From assembly GCF_000185145.2 (NCBI RefSeq), contig NZ_GL833119.1, positions 1,677,464-1,741,463 of the forward strand: 64,000 nucleotides of DNA, read 5' to 3'. Under the pieces are notes generated by a model that saw only the letters and a list, made by a program, of their open reading frames with translations, had not been told where the DNA came from and did no database searches. The position numbers were made by a program, and so were the translations under genes. Each line of letters begins with the position of its first letter. The stretch's first letter is position 1. The stretch is from Hoylesella oralis ATCC 33269 (lineage in GTDB: Bacteria; Bacteroidota; Bacteroidia; Bacteroidales; Bacteroidaceae). Below are positions 55,671 through 64,000 of the stretch, in pieces.

Positions 55671-57872
55671 TTAAATAAATGCAACGGTTAGGCCTGCCAT
55701 TACGATACTTACCATCGACATAAGTTTGATAAGGATATTGAGTGATGGCCCGGAAGTGTCTTTGAACGGATCTCCAACAGTGTCGCCAACGATAGTTGCC
55801 TTATGGCATGCAGAGCCTTTCCCGCCGAAGTTGCCTTCTTCTACCATCTTTTTGGCATTATCCCATGCACCACCGGAGTTAGCCATAAATATGGCCAATG
55901 TGAAACCGGCTGCCAATCCTCCTGTAAGAAGTCCTAATACTCCCGCTACTCCAAGCACTATACCTACGATGATGGGAATAATGATTGCCAAGAGAGAAGG
56001 CAGAACCATCTCGCGTTGTGCACTCTGAGTAGATATTTCCACACAACGGCCATAATCGGGAGTTGCCTTGCCTTCAAGAATTCCTTTGATTTCCTTGAAC
56101 TGACGGCGTACTTCTGAAACCATAGCACCTGCAGCTCTTCCTACCGCTCCCATGGTGAGGCCACAGAAGAGATAGGCTGCCATTGCACCGATGAATGCGC
56201 CTACAAGCACTTTCGGATTTATTAAGTTTACTTGGAAGAATTGCATGAAATCTGTCATTGTTGCCGATTTCGGATCGAACACCGTACCGGCTGCACTGAT
56301 GAATTGTTCGCCTTGTTCTACGGCACGAATCATTGCAATCTTGATTTCTTCAATGTATGAAGCCAGAAGGGCGAGGGCTGTAAGTGCGGCAGAACCTATG
56401 GCAAACCCCTTTCCAGTTGCTGCAGTGGTATTTCCTAAGGCATCTAAAGCATCGGTACGCTTTCTGATATCTTCACCCAATCCGCTCATCTCGGCATTCC
56501 CACCGGCATTATCAGCGATAGGGCCGTATGCGTCTGTGGCAAGAGTTATTCCTAAAGTAGAAAGCATACCTACCGCAGCGATACCGATACCATAAAGACC
56601 TCGACTGATGCTTTGGGCACTCATGCTCATATTGAAACCGTTTGCACAAAGATAACTCATCATGATTGCAACGGAAATAACTACAACCGGTATACACGTA
56701 GAAATCATACCAGTACCGATACCTTTTATAATTACGGTCGCAGAACCGGTTTGCGAAGCCTCGGCAATCTTCTGGGTAGGCTTATAAGTTTGGGAGGTAT
56801 AGTATTCTGTAGATTGCCCGATAATGACACCGGCGAGCAATCCACTGATAACAGAGAACGATAATCCCATCCAATTCTCCATGTTCAGTAGGTATAATAT
56901 GATGAAGGTGGCGATTGCAATCAATATGGCTGATACGTTTGTTCCGAACCCAAGAGAATGGAGTAGTTCTTTCATTCCGGCACCTTCTTTCGTGCGGACG
57001 AGGAAAATACCGATAAGGCTTAAGAATATACCGACCGCTGCAATGATCATGGGGGCTATAACTGCACGTAGTTGCATTTCGCCATTCATGGCAAATGCCG
57101 TGGCACCAAGGGCTGCAGTCGATAGAATACTCCCGCAATAACTTTCATACAAATCGGCACCCATCCCTGCTACGTCACCTACATTATCTCCAACATTGTC
57201 GGCTATTGTCGCCGGATTTCGCGGATCGTCTTCCGGTATATCGGCCTCTACTTTGCCAACCAGATCGGCTCCTACATCGGCAGCTTTTGTATAGATACCA
57301 CCACCGACACGAGCAAACAGAGCTTGGGTAGATGCTCCCATGCCGAAAGTAAGCATGGTGGTTGTGATAGTAATGAGAGATGTCTGCTCTCCTGAATAGA
57401 ATGCATTGAGAATAAGAAACCATATTGCAATATCAAGAAGTCCTAATCCAACTACGACAAGTCCCATTACGGCTCCGCTTCTGAATGCAATCTTCAGTCC
57501 TCGATCGAGTCCGCTTCGTGCAGCATTCGCTGTTCTTCCCGATGCATATGTGGCAGTTTTCATGCCAAAGAAACCGGCCAGTCCGCTAAAAAGACCGCCT
57601 GTAAGGAAGGCAAAAGGCACCCACGGATTTTGTACTTTCAACACGTATGCCATGAATGCGAAGATAATTGCAATGACAATGAATACATACAATACAACTT
57701 TGTATTGTTGTTTAAGGTATGTCATGGCACCTTTACGTACATATAAGGCGATTTCTCGCATACGTGGAAGCCCTTCATCTTCTTTCATCATCGTGCTAAA
57801 GAAGAACCATGCCATGCTTAATGCAATAATGGAAGCTATTGGTACAAGCCAAAATACGATAGGAATGTTCAT
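55671..57872 (-). CDS. hppA: Membrane-bound ion-translocating pyrophosphatase, K+-dependent type
   Basis: It pumps H+ and/or Na+ out of the cytoplasm using pyrophosphate. The 733-aa protein has about 15-16 membrane segments, the pyrophosphate-binding acidic motif DVGADLVGKVEADIPEDDPR near residue 190, and further acidic motifs (DNVGDNVGDVAGMGADLYE). The segment LGNTTAATGKGFAIGSAAL carries Ala rather than Lys after GNTTA, the marker of K+-dependent enzymes. Family members of this type in Bacteroides are Na+ or Na+,H+ pumps; which ion is used here cannot be seen. A -7 element lies at 57917-57910. Confidence 0.94.
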   Translation of the reverse strand: MNIPIVFWLVPIASIIALSMAWFFFSTMMKEDEGLPRMREIALYVRKGAMTYLKQQYKVVLYVFIVIAIIFAFMAYVLKVQNPWVPFAFLTGGLFSGLAGFFGMKTATYASGRTANAARSGLDRGLKIAFRSGAVMGLVVVGLGLLDIAIWFLILNAFYSGEQTSLITITTTMLTFGMGASTQALFARVGGGIYTKAADVGADLVGKVEADIPEDDPRNPATIADNVGDNVGDVAGMGADLYESYCGSILSTAALGATAFAMNGEMQLRAVIAPMIIAAVGIFLSLIGIFLVRTKEGAGMKELLHSLGFGTNVSAILIAIATFIILYLLNMENWMGLSFSVISGLLAGVIIGQSTEYYTSQTYKPTQKIAEASQTGSATVIIKGIGTGMISTCIPVVVISVAIMMSYLCANGFNMSMSAQSISRGLYGIGIAAVGMLSTLGITLATDAYGPIADNAGGNAEMSGLGEDIRKRTDALDALGNTTAATGKGFAIGSAALTALALLASYIEEIKIAMIRAVEQGEQFISAAGTVFDPKSATMTDFMQFFQVNLINPKVLVGAFIGAMAAYLFCGLTMGAVGRAAGAMVSEVRRQFKEIKGILEGKATPDYGRCVEISTQSAQREMVLPSLLAIIIPIIVGIVLGVAGVLGLLTGGLAAGFTLAIFMANSGGAWDNAKKMVEEGNFGGKGSACHKATIVGDTVGDPFKDTSGPSLNILIKLMSMVSIVMAGLTVAFI

Positions 57873-57909
57873 AGTTTTAATAGTTTAATGTTTTAGATGA
57901 TAATTGGGA

Positions 57910-57917
57910 CAAATATA
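57910..57917 (-). promoter_or_regulatory. -7 promoter element of hppA
   Basis: TATATTTG on the minus strand matches TAnnTTTG, 38 nt before the ATG. No clear -33 box. Confidence 0.5.
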
Positions 57918-57973
57918 GGAAAAAATAAGGAAAGTGTATAAAAAACAGATACTTTTCTGTTTCTTTAATAAAT

Positions 57974-58011
57974 AAAAAGAATACTTCAACATGGCATGAA
58001 GTATTCTTTTT
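57974..58011. terminator. Terminator of the porin gene (works on both strands)
   Basis: A 15-bp perfect stem (57974-57988 with 57997-58011, 8-nt loop) is flanked by A/T tracts on both sides. It lies 28 nt beyond the porin stop codon and upstream of hppA. Confidence 0.85.
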
Positions 58012-58038
58012 ATTATTTTTGGAATAAGAAGAAAAGTG

Positions 58039-59154
58039 CTAAAATCTGAAGGATAGTTGTATGTCTACCATATTATAATTATGATCTGTACTTAAACTGC
58101 GATCATTGATGAAAGCGTATTCTCCACTGATTTTAAGGTTTTGTGCGAATTCGTAATCTAATCCAATTTCGTATTGTGTTCTGGCTTTATTCCATTCTGC
58201 AGTCGGGCGATACATATCGTAACGAGCTTTAGCGTGCAATTTATTCTTTGTGATGGGTACAATAGCGAGCATATATACGCCATCGGCCTTATCGCCGTCT
58301 GCACTGAGCGTACAGTCTTTTGTTTCTGTTGTCTGGTATGTTGTTTTAAATGCATTACCGGTAGAATGAATATATTCGCTTCTAAATGTCCAATCATCTA
58401 CTTTATATTCTGCAGAGAAGGCATATCTACGTTGCTTAAGTTTACGAATACCGGATAATGTATTGCCCATATCGTCTTGCCAAGTTCCTTTTCTGGAGTA
58501 AGAACCGGTCCATCCGAATGCCCCGATTCTCATGCCTAAAACCGGCATAACCCAAATTCCGCCGATGATATCTTTTTGCTGATCAACGTCTTTTACATTG
58601 ATACCCTGCCCATTAAACACACCTATTTGGTAATGTATCAGATTTCTATCGTGCTTATTTTTAAGAAGATCGCCTTGTAGCTGAATACCTAAATCTCTTC
58701 CATTCGATGCATGACTGCCATTGCGGTCGTTAAATCCGACTAATTTAGTAACGACCTGTCCGTAACTCATGAAACCTTGATCAATGGGATGCATAGGATT
58801 TTCGAAACTGAAAGGACGTTTGAATTGCCCTAATTTTATCCGAAAGTAATCATATTTCTGCCATTCTGCAAACAAATCTACAATGCGAGGACTGCTTCCC
58901 AATGTAGAAGTATTTCCGTTAAATTGAACCTGTGTTTTCCAATAAAAGTCGTTGAGAATGCGGCCGTCAAGGGAAACTCTTGCCATGCGCAGATTAAATG
59001 TGTTCGATTTGGCATTTTCTTGTGAACTGTACTGAAATTGTGTAATTCCATATCCCGATACTTTTACGTTGTTCAGCCAAGAGGGAAGTTTGATTTGTGC
59101 GTTTGCCATTGTTGCAATAAAGCAATATAGTACAACAGCTAATCTTTTTTTCAT
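58039..59154 (-). CDS. OprO/P-type outer-membrane porin
   Basis: This 371-aa outer-membrane beta-barrel has a signal peptide (LAVVLYCFIATMANAQ). The body fits the phosphate-selective porin O/P family: KVSGYGITQFQYSS, then RMARVSLDGRILNDFYWKTQ and FRIKLGQFKRPFSFENP. It ends in Phe (MVDIQLSFRF), typical for BamA-inserted proteins. Selectivity for phosphate is a family label only. It is a single gene with a -7 element at 59195-59188 and its own terminator. Confidence 0.85.
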   Translation of the reverse strand: MKKRLAVVLYCFIATMANAQIKLPSWLNNVKVSGYGITQFQYSSQENAKSNTFNLRMARVSLDGRILNDFYWKTQVQFNGNTSTLGSSPRIVDLFAEWQKYDYFRIKLGQFKRPFSFENPMHPIDQGFMSYGQVVTKLVGFNDRNGSHASNGRDLGIQLQGDLLKNKHDRNLIHYQIGVFNGQGINVKDVDQQKDIIGGIWVMPVLGMRIGAFGWTGSYSRKGTWQDDMGNTLSGIRKLKQRRYAFSAEYKVDDWTFRSEYIHSTGNAFKTTYQTTETKDCTLSADGDKADGVYMLAIVPITKNKLHAKARYDMYRPTAEWNKARTQYEIGLDYEFAQNLKISGEYAFINDRSLSTDHNYNMVDIQLSFRF

Positions 59155-59187
59155 GATTTCTTATTTTGTATTTTAAAGTTTACTCTG

Positions 59188-59195
59188 CAAAAGTA
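59188..59195 (-). promoter_or_regulatory. -7 promoter element of the porin gene
   Basis: TACTTTTG on the minus strand matches TAnnTTTG, 34 nt before the ATG. Confidence 0.5.
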
Positions 59196-59271
59196 ATATA
59201 TTTTTTCAAGCTGCTGGAAATTTGATGAGAAAATTAAAACTAAAATGTAAATAGTTTACAATTTAAATATG

Positions 59272-59279
59272 TATATTTG
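59272..59279 (+). promoter_or_regulatory. -7 promoter element of uxaC
   Basis: TATATTTG matches TAnnTTTG and lies 23 nt before the uxaC ATG. The -33 box is weak. Confidence 0.5.
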
Positions 59280-59302
59280 CAAACACCATATATTAACAAG
59301 TT

Positions 59303-60707
59303 ATGAAAAATTTTTTAGACCAAGATTTTTTGTTAGACACAACGATTGCCCGCGATTTGTATCATAATTACGCAAAGGCGATGCCCATATATGATTATCA
59401 CTGCCATTTGAAACCTGAATTGGTAGCGGAGGACCGTCATTTCAGGTCTATCACAGAGTTATGGATAAAAGATGATGTCTATAAATGGCGTGCAATGCGT
59501 ACTCATGGAGTCGAAGAGAAGTACTGCATAGGAGAGGAATGCAGCGACTGGGAGAAATTTGAGAAATGGGCCGAAGTGTTTCCATATACAGTATGTGAGC
59601 CATTGTATCTACTATCGTGTTTGGAATTGAAGACAGTATTTGGAATTACTAAGGTGTTATCTCCCGAAACAGCTCGTGAAATTTATGACGAATGTAATGA
59701 GAAATTGCAGTCAAAAGAGTATTCTTCATTGGAATTGTTGCGAAAGTTTCATGTCGAAGTATTATGGACTACCGATGATCCTACTGAGGATTTAACCAGT
59801 CATCGGCAGCATAATCAAAAAGATAAAAATACAAAAATGTATCCATCGTGGCGCCCGGATCAGGCTATGAACATAGAAAGGGAAGGTTTTGCCGACTATA
59901 TTAATTAGGCTTGGGAATACAGCTGATCTTGACATTCGTAGCTTTTCGGACATGCTGGAAGCATTAAGCATGCGTCATCAATATTTTGTTGATCATGAAT
60001 GTTGTCTGTCAGATCATGATATAGAAGAATTTTATGATGAAGAATTTACGGACTCTCAAATAGACACAATATTTAGGAAAGCGATGCGTGGGATGAGACT
60101 TTCAACTCTTGAAATTCATCAATACAAACATTGCTTTTTAAGAAAAATGGCAGAGATGGACTATGCTACGGGATGGACGCAGCAATTCCACTGCGGAGCA
60201 ATCCACGACAAAAGTAATTTAATTAGTAGGTCTGTTGGCCGAAAATATGGTTTTGATTCGATAGGTGTCTTTAATACAGCGAAAGCAATGGGGCATTTTA
60301 TGGATTATTTGAGTTCGGAGAATAAGCTGACTCGCACAATTCTATATTCGATAAATCCTTCGTCGAATGATATGATTGCAGCTATGTTAGGAAACTTTCA
60401 GGACGGTTCTTGTCAGGGAAAGATACAATTCGGGTTGGGATGGTGGTTAAATAATCAGTATGATGCCATATTGCGTCATCTTAATGCAATTTCGGTTGAT
60501 GGGAACTTTTCGCATTTTATAGGTTTCATGACCGATTGTCATTCTTTACTATCTTTCTCAAGGCACGAGTTCTTTAGAAGAATATTGTGTAACGTAGTCG
60601 GGAATTTCGTTGAGAGGGGATTGTTACCCTATAATGAGCCTTTGCTGGCACGATTGGTCGAAGATATTAGTTATAATAATGTAAAAAGGTATATTTCCCC
60701 AACATGA
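59303..60707 (+). pseudogene. uxaC: Uronate isomerase, disrupted by a one-base frameshift
   Basis: UxaC isomerises glucuronate and galacturonate to fructuronate and tagaturonate. The N-terminal 201 codons have the metal-binding YDYHCHLKPEL and LWTTDDPTEDL. The frame then ends at TAG 59906-59908. Removing one T near 59905-59906 restores INRLGNTADLDIRSF and the rest of the protein (GWTQQFHCGAI, MLGNFQDGS, KIQFGLGWW). The second part is open in the +1 frame to 60707. Restored length would be about 467 aa, the family norm. No other hexuronate gene is in the window. A sequencing error is the alternative to a real mutation. Confidence 0.88.
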
Positions 60708-60765
60708 TTTTATCATTTAAGCGTGTTGTTTTTATTATATCTATGGTCAATTAAACTAATAAATA

Positions 60766-60797
60766 TTTGCCTCTTTGAAAAAATAAGACTAATTTTG
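60766..60797 (+). promoter_or_regulatory. Promoter of the wza-like gene
   Basis: TTTG (60766-60769), a 20-nt spacer and TAATTTTG (60790-60797) match both boxes. The ATG follows at 60829. Confidence 0.75.
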
Positions 60798-60828
60798 CCA
60801 AAGATTATAAAAATAACCCATCCATTGT

Positions 60829-61620
60829 ATGAAGAGATTTTTTATGCCGATGTTCGCACTGTCGTTGTTGATAGCGATGGCAGGATGTTCGGGAAGTAAG
60901 AAAGTTGCTTATTTTCAGAATATCGATTCAATCAGTTTAGCACCATCACGTGGGCTTTATGATGCAAAGATCATGCCGAAAGATATGCTATCGATAACTG
61001 TCAGTACCACAGATCCGGAGGCTGCCAGACCTTTTAATTTATCTGCATTAAATACTGTAAATGCGTCAGGAAGCAGCACGGGGAGTTTACAGACATATCT
61101 TGTAGATAATGATGGTAATATTAATTTCCCTGTCGTAGGAACCTTGCATGTTGCAGGACTGACCAAGAATGAATGCCAGAATACGATTAGAGATAAGATA
61201 TTGCCTTATATGGCAAAGACGGAAAATCCGATTGTTACAGTACGAATGTCAAGCTATCGAGTGACGGTAGATGGAGAAGTTAATAGGCCGGGGGTTATTC
61301 CTGTAACGACAGAAAAGATGAGTGTGATCGAGGCTTTGGCGCAAGCAGGCGACTTAACTATCTACGGTAAACGAGACAATGTGTTATTAATACGTGAAGA
61401 TGAGACAGGACAGAAGAGCGCACATCGGCTGAATCTTAATGATGCGAATTTACTTAACTCGCCTTATTATTATTTACAGCAAAATGATATATTATATGTA
61501 GAACCAAATGGCGTTAGAGCAAAGAATTCATCTATAGGTTCTTCCACAACGCTCTGGTTCTCGTTTGTTGGAATAGTTACTTCGGTTGCTTCATTGTTAG
61601 TGAACATTCTTCGCAAATAA
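60829..61620 (+). CDS. Wza-like polysaccharide export lipoprotein
   Basis: This 263-aa outer-membrane lipoprotein of the polysaccharide biosynthesis/export family forms the export channel for capsule or exopolysaccharide. The lipobox is AMAGCSGS near residue 20. A poly-export domain follows (KIMPKDMLSITVSTTDPEAA), then SLBB-type domains (YRVTVDGEVNRPGVIPVTTE and LAQAGDLTIYGKRDNVLLIR), and a C-terminal hydrophobic helix (WFSFVGIVTSVASLLVNIL). It stands alone with its own promoter and terminator, about 28 kb from the wzc-like kinase, so pairing with that kinase is only inferred. Confidence 0.9.
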   Translation: MKRFFMPMFALSLLIAMAGCSGSKKVAYFQNIDSISLAPSRGLYDAKIMPKDMLSITVSTTDPEAARPFNLSALNTVNASGSSTGSLQTYLVDNDGNINFPVVGTLHVAGLTKNECQNTIRDKILPYMAKTENPIVTVRMSSYRVTVDGEVNRPGVIPVTTEKMSVIEALAQAGDLTIYGKRDNVLLIREDETGQKSAHRLNLNDANLLNSPYYYLQQNDILYVEPNGVRAKNSSIGSSTTLWFSFVGIVTSVASLLVNILRK

Positions 61621-61623
61621 ATA

Positions 61624-61668
61624 TTTAAGAGCCGAGAGATTGCTAATCTCTTGGCTCTTAAAGTTTAT
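61624..61668 (+). terminator. Terminator of the wza-like gene
   Basis: An 18-bp stem (61624-61641 with 61645-61662, 3-nt loop) has one G-U pair, just after the stop codon, and is followed by a short T-rich stretch. Confidence 0.8.
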
Positions 61669-61797
61669 TAGAGATGCATCATCTTTTTATTGATGATAGA
61701 ATGTAGGAATAGCAGGTTTAAATAGATTATAAACTTGGCTTAGAGTATAGGTGTATAGACGATAAAATATTTTTAGAGAAGTTTTAGTAAAGAATTG

Positions 61798-63693
61798 ATG
61801 GAAGTCTTAAAACATGAATGTGGCGTTGCGCTTATAAGGTTATTAAAGCCATTGGAATATTATCAGCATAAATATGGAACGTGGATGTATGGTCTGAATA
61901 AACTCTATTTGATGATGGAGAAAGAACATAACCGCGGGCAGGAAGGCGCCGGATTGTCTTGTGTAAAGTTGGATACGGAGCCCGGACAGGAATACATGTT
62001 TAGGGAGAGGGCAGAAGGAAAGGATGCAATTACTAAGATTTTTGGTGCTGTCCAGAATAATTTTGCCAATTTATCTAAAGAACAACTTGCCGATGTGGAT
62101 TTCGCTAAACAGTGTCTACCGTTTGCCGGAGAACTGTATATGGGGCATTTGAGATATTCTACAACTGGGAGGCAGGGAATTTCTTATGTACATCCTTTCT
62201 TGCGTAGGAATAATTGGCGTGCCAAGAATCTTAGTCTTTGCGGAAACTTTAACATGACGAATATTAATGAAATATTCGAAAAACTGACAAAACAAGGACA
62301 GTGTCCGCGTATTTATAGCGACAGCTATATCATGCTTGAGTTGATGGGGCATAGGCTGGATAGGGAAGTAGAGCGGAACTTTGTAGATGCAAAAGCAAAG
62401 GGATTAAAGGATCAAAATATCACTTCGTATATAGAAGATCACGTTAAAATGGGCAATGTTTTGAAAACCACAATGGCCGATTTTGATGGCGGTTATGTAG
62501 TATGTGGTATTACAGGCAGTGGAGAAATGTTTTCTATGCGTGATCCTTGGGGAATACGTCCGGCATATTATTATATGAACGAAGATATTGTGGTGCTTGC
62601 AAGTGAGAGGCCTGTATTGCAGACGACATTTGATATCGAATGCGACGATGTGCAGGAGTTGCTTCCGGGAACAGCTTTAATTGTAAACCGGAGCGGTAAG
62701 TGTACCATTGAGCGCATACTTAACCAAAGAGGAGATAGCGCATGCTCGTTTGAACGAATATACTTTAGTCGTGGAAGCGACCGTGATATATATAAAGAGC
62801 GCAAGAAACTTGGAGAACAACTGACCATGCCTGTACTCAAAGCCATAGATAATGATGTGGATCACACTATATTCTCATTTATTCCTAATACTGCGGAAGT
62901 TGCCTTTTATGGACTTATTCAAGGATTTAAAGAGTATGTACATAAAAAAAAGATACAAGCAATTGATCATTTGGATCATAAGCCAAGCCGCGAGGAATTG
63001 GAGAGCATTCTTTCAAAATCTGTCCGTGTGGAGAAGGTTGCGTGGAAAGATATCAAGTTGCGTACTTTTATTACTGAAGGCAATTCACGTAAAGACCTTG
63101 CTTCGCATGTCTACGATATTACTTACGAGAGTCTCCATCCTTATGAAGACAATCTTATAATTATTGACGATAGTATTGTGCGTGGAACGACGTTGAAAGA
63201 GAGTATTTTCAGAATATTGGATAGGCTGCATCCTAAAAAATTAGTTGTTGTTAGTAGTGCTCCGCAGATACGTTATCCTGATTATTATGGTATTGACATG
63301 GCCCGTCTTGAAGAATTCTGTGCATTTCGTGCGGCTATAGAATTGATAAAAGATAGGGGAATGCATCAACTGATAGAAGATACTTACAGAAATTGTCTTG
63401 AAGAAATAAAGACGCAGAAATCAGAGATAAGGAATTGGGTAAGGGATATTTACGAACCGTTTACTGTAGAAGAAATCAATGAAAAGATTGTAGAGATGCT
63501 ACGTCCCGATGGAATGACTACTCCTGTAGAGATTGTTTATCAGTCGATAGAAGGTCTGCATACGGCAATCCCCGATAATCATGGGGATTGGTATTTTACG
63601 GGGAATTTCCCAACGCAGGGTGGGGCTAAGCTTTGCAATCAGTCGTATATCAATTATATAGAGAAAGTGTATCAGTACGAACAGAAATTTTAA
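61798..63693 (+). CDS. purF: Amidophosphoribosyltransferase
   Basis: It starts purine synthesis: glutamine and PRPP give phosphoribosylamine. The N-terminal glutaminase has its Cys nucleophile in [12 protein letters not shown], but it is not the first residue: a six-residue leader precedes it, MEVLKHE being read before Cys8. The PRPP-binding loop is [15 protein letters not shown] near residue 455. At 631 aa it is longer than the usual 470-510, as in one class of Bacteroidetes enzymes. ATG 61798 is preferred over TTG 61795. carA follows after 7 nt, so purine and pyrimidine genes may be cotranscribed. Confidence 0.9.
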   Translation: MEVLKHECGVALIRLLKPLEYYQHKYGTWMYGLNKLYLMMEKEHNRGQEGAGLSCVKLDTEPGQEYMFRERAEGKDAITKIFGAVQNNFANLSKEQLADVDFAKQCLPFAGELYMGHLRYSTTGRQGISYVHPFLRRNNWRAKNLSLCGNFNMTNINEIFEKLTKQGQCPRIYSDSYIMLELMGHRLDREVERNFVDAKAKGLKDQNITSYIEDHVKMGNVLKTTMADFDGGYVVCGITGSGEMFSMRDPWGIRPAYYYMNEDIVVLASERPVLQTTFDIECDDVQELLPGTALIVNRSGKCTIERILNQRGDSACSFERIYFSRGSDRDIYKERKKLGEQLTMPVLKAIDNDVDHTIFSFIPNTAEVAFYGLIQGFKEYVHKKKIQAIDHLDHKPSREELESILSKSVRVEKVAWKDIKLRTFITEGNSRKDLASHVYDITYESLHPYEDNLIIIDDSIVRGTTLKESIFRILDRLHPKKLVVVSSAPQIRYPDYYGIDMARLEEFCAFRAAIELIKDRGMHQLIEDTYRNCLEEIKTQKSEIRNWVRDIYEPFTVEEINEKIVEMLRPDGMTTPVEIVYQSIEGLHTAIPDNHGDWYFTGNFPTQGGAKLCNQSYINYIEKVYQYEQKF

Positions 63694-63700
63694 GCATGTA

Positions 63701-64000
63701 ATGAGAAATGTAACGCTATTATTATCGGATGGAACAAAGTTTCATGGAAAGAGCTTTGGATATGAGGCTCCGGTGGCTGGAGAAGTTGTGTTCAATACGG
63801 CAATGATGGGTTATCCGGAAAGTCTGACGGATCCGTCGTATGCAGGACAACTAATGACGCTTACATATCCTTTGGTTGGAAATTATGGTGTACCGCCATT
63901 TACTTTCGAAGCAAATGGTATACCTACTTTTATGGAGAGCGATAGAATTTATGCGTCTGCTATCATTGTTGCTGATTATAGTGAACAATACAGCCATTGG
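63701..64000 (+). CDS. carA: Carbamoyl-phosphate synthase small subunit (5' part, cut by window end)
   Basis: It is the glutaminase subunit that supplies ammonia for carbamoyl phosphate, used for pyrimidines and arginine. The 100 visible codons begin [20 protein letters not shown], with [19 protein letters not shown] and [17 protein letters not shown], the family N-terminus. No stop occurs in the visible part. It lies 7 nt after purF. carB is expected beyond the window. Confidence 0.92.
   Translation, partial: MRNVTLLLSDGTKFHGKSFGYEAPVAGEVVFNTAMMGYPESLTDPSYAGQLMTLTYPLVGNYGVPPFTFEANGIPTFMESDRIYASAIIVADYSEQYSHW

Noticed and set aside
1..64000. CRISPR array or defence island
   Set aside because: The only regular repeat is the 41-bp array, whose copies adjoin without spacers; no cas, restriction-modification or toxin-antitoxin genes were found.

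Overview
The window looks like a chromosomal segment of a Bacteroidota bacterium, most likely order Bacteroidales. The evidence is: many promoters of the Bacteroidetes type (-33 TTTG, about 20 nt, -7 TAnnTTTG); a complete moxR/bat (Bacteroides aerotolerance) cluster; a TonB-dependent receptor with a carboxypeptidase-regulatory-like plug; a type IX secretion plug protein; and Bacteroidetes-type mobilization genes (YWFCY-TraG and MobB relaxase). I cannot fix the family or genus from sequence alone.

Layout. 1-3420 (minus strand) is the decayed end of a mobilizable or conjugative element: a TraG/MobC coupling protein split by an in-frame amber codon, and a relaxase with a lost start and an internal one-base deletion. 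Two identical tRNA-Asp genes follow, then gdhA (minus) and dnaB (plus). 7335-13747 is a branched-chain amino-acid operon (leuA, leuC, leuD, probable cimA, leuB). It is preceded by a complete attenuator: promoter, Ile-rich leader peptide, antiterminator and terminator. 13.8-18.6 kb holds a secreted TPR protein, tRNA-Gly and tRNA-Thr, a T9SS plug-type protein and a TonB-dependent receptor. 18.7-28.6 kb is a co-directional run: ileS, a DksA-like protein, lspA, a DUF4296 lipoprotein, nadC, an M23 peptidase and a C69 dipeptidase, ending in a 41-bp tandem-repeat array.

29.1-33.0 kb (minus) holds a HAD-like protein, a Wzc-like tyrosine kinase with an extreme YG-rich tail, and rfbA. 33.2-36.8 kb holds an unrecognised gene, a 645-nt gap with two strong hairpin structures, a small coiled-coil gene, zapA and rny. 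37.1-45.6 kb is the moxR-DUF58-batA-batB-batC-batD/E cluster, with batD and batE fused in one frame. 45.7-50.9 kb holds a PAP2 phosphatase, queA, an Smr-domain protein and nadE. 51.2-59.2 kb is mostly minus strand: ABC-F, engB, a TIGR02757 protein, a Cof-type HAD, the membrane pyrophosphatase hppA and an OprO/P-type porin. 59.3-64.0 kb (plus) holds uxaC broken by a one-base frameshift, a Wza-like lipoprotein, purF and the 5' part of carA.

How genes work together. LeuA/LeuC/LeuD/LeuB make the leucine precursor. With a citramalate synthase, LeuCD and LeuB can also make 2-oxobutyrate for isoleucine, which fits the Ile-rich leader. Wza (60.8 kb), Wzc (29.6 kb) and RfbA (32.2 kb) are parts of surface polysaccharide synthesis and export, scattered rather than in one locus. 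The most notable unexplained signals are the leu/ile attenuator, the 41-bp repeat array, the structured gap upstream of zapA and the BatD-BatE fusion.
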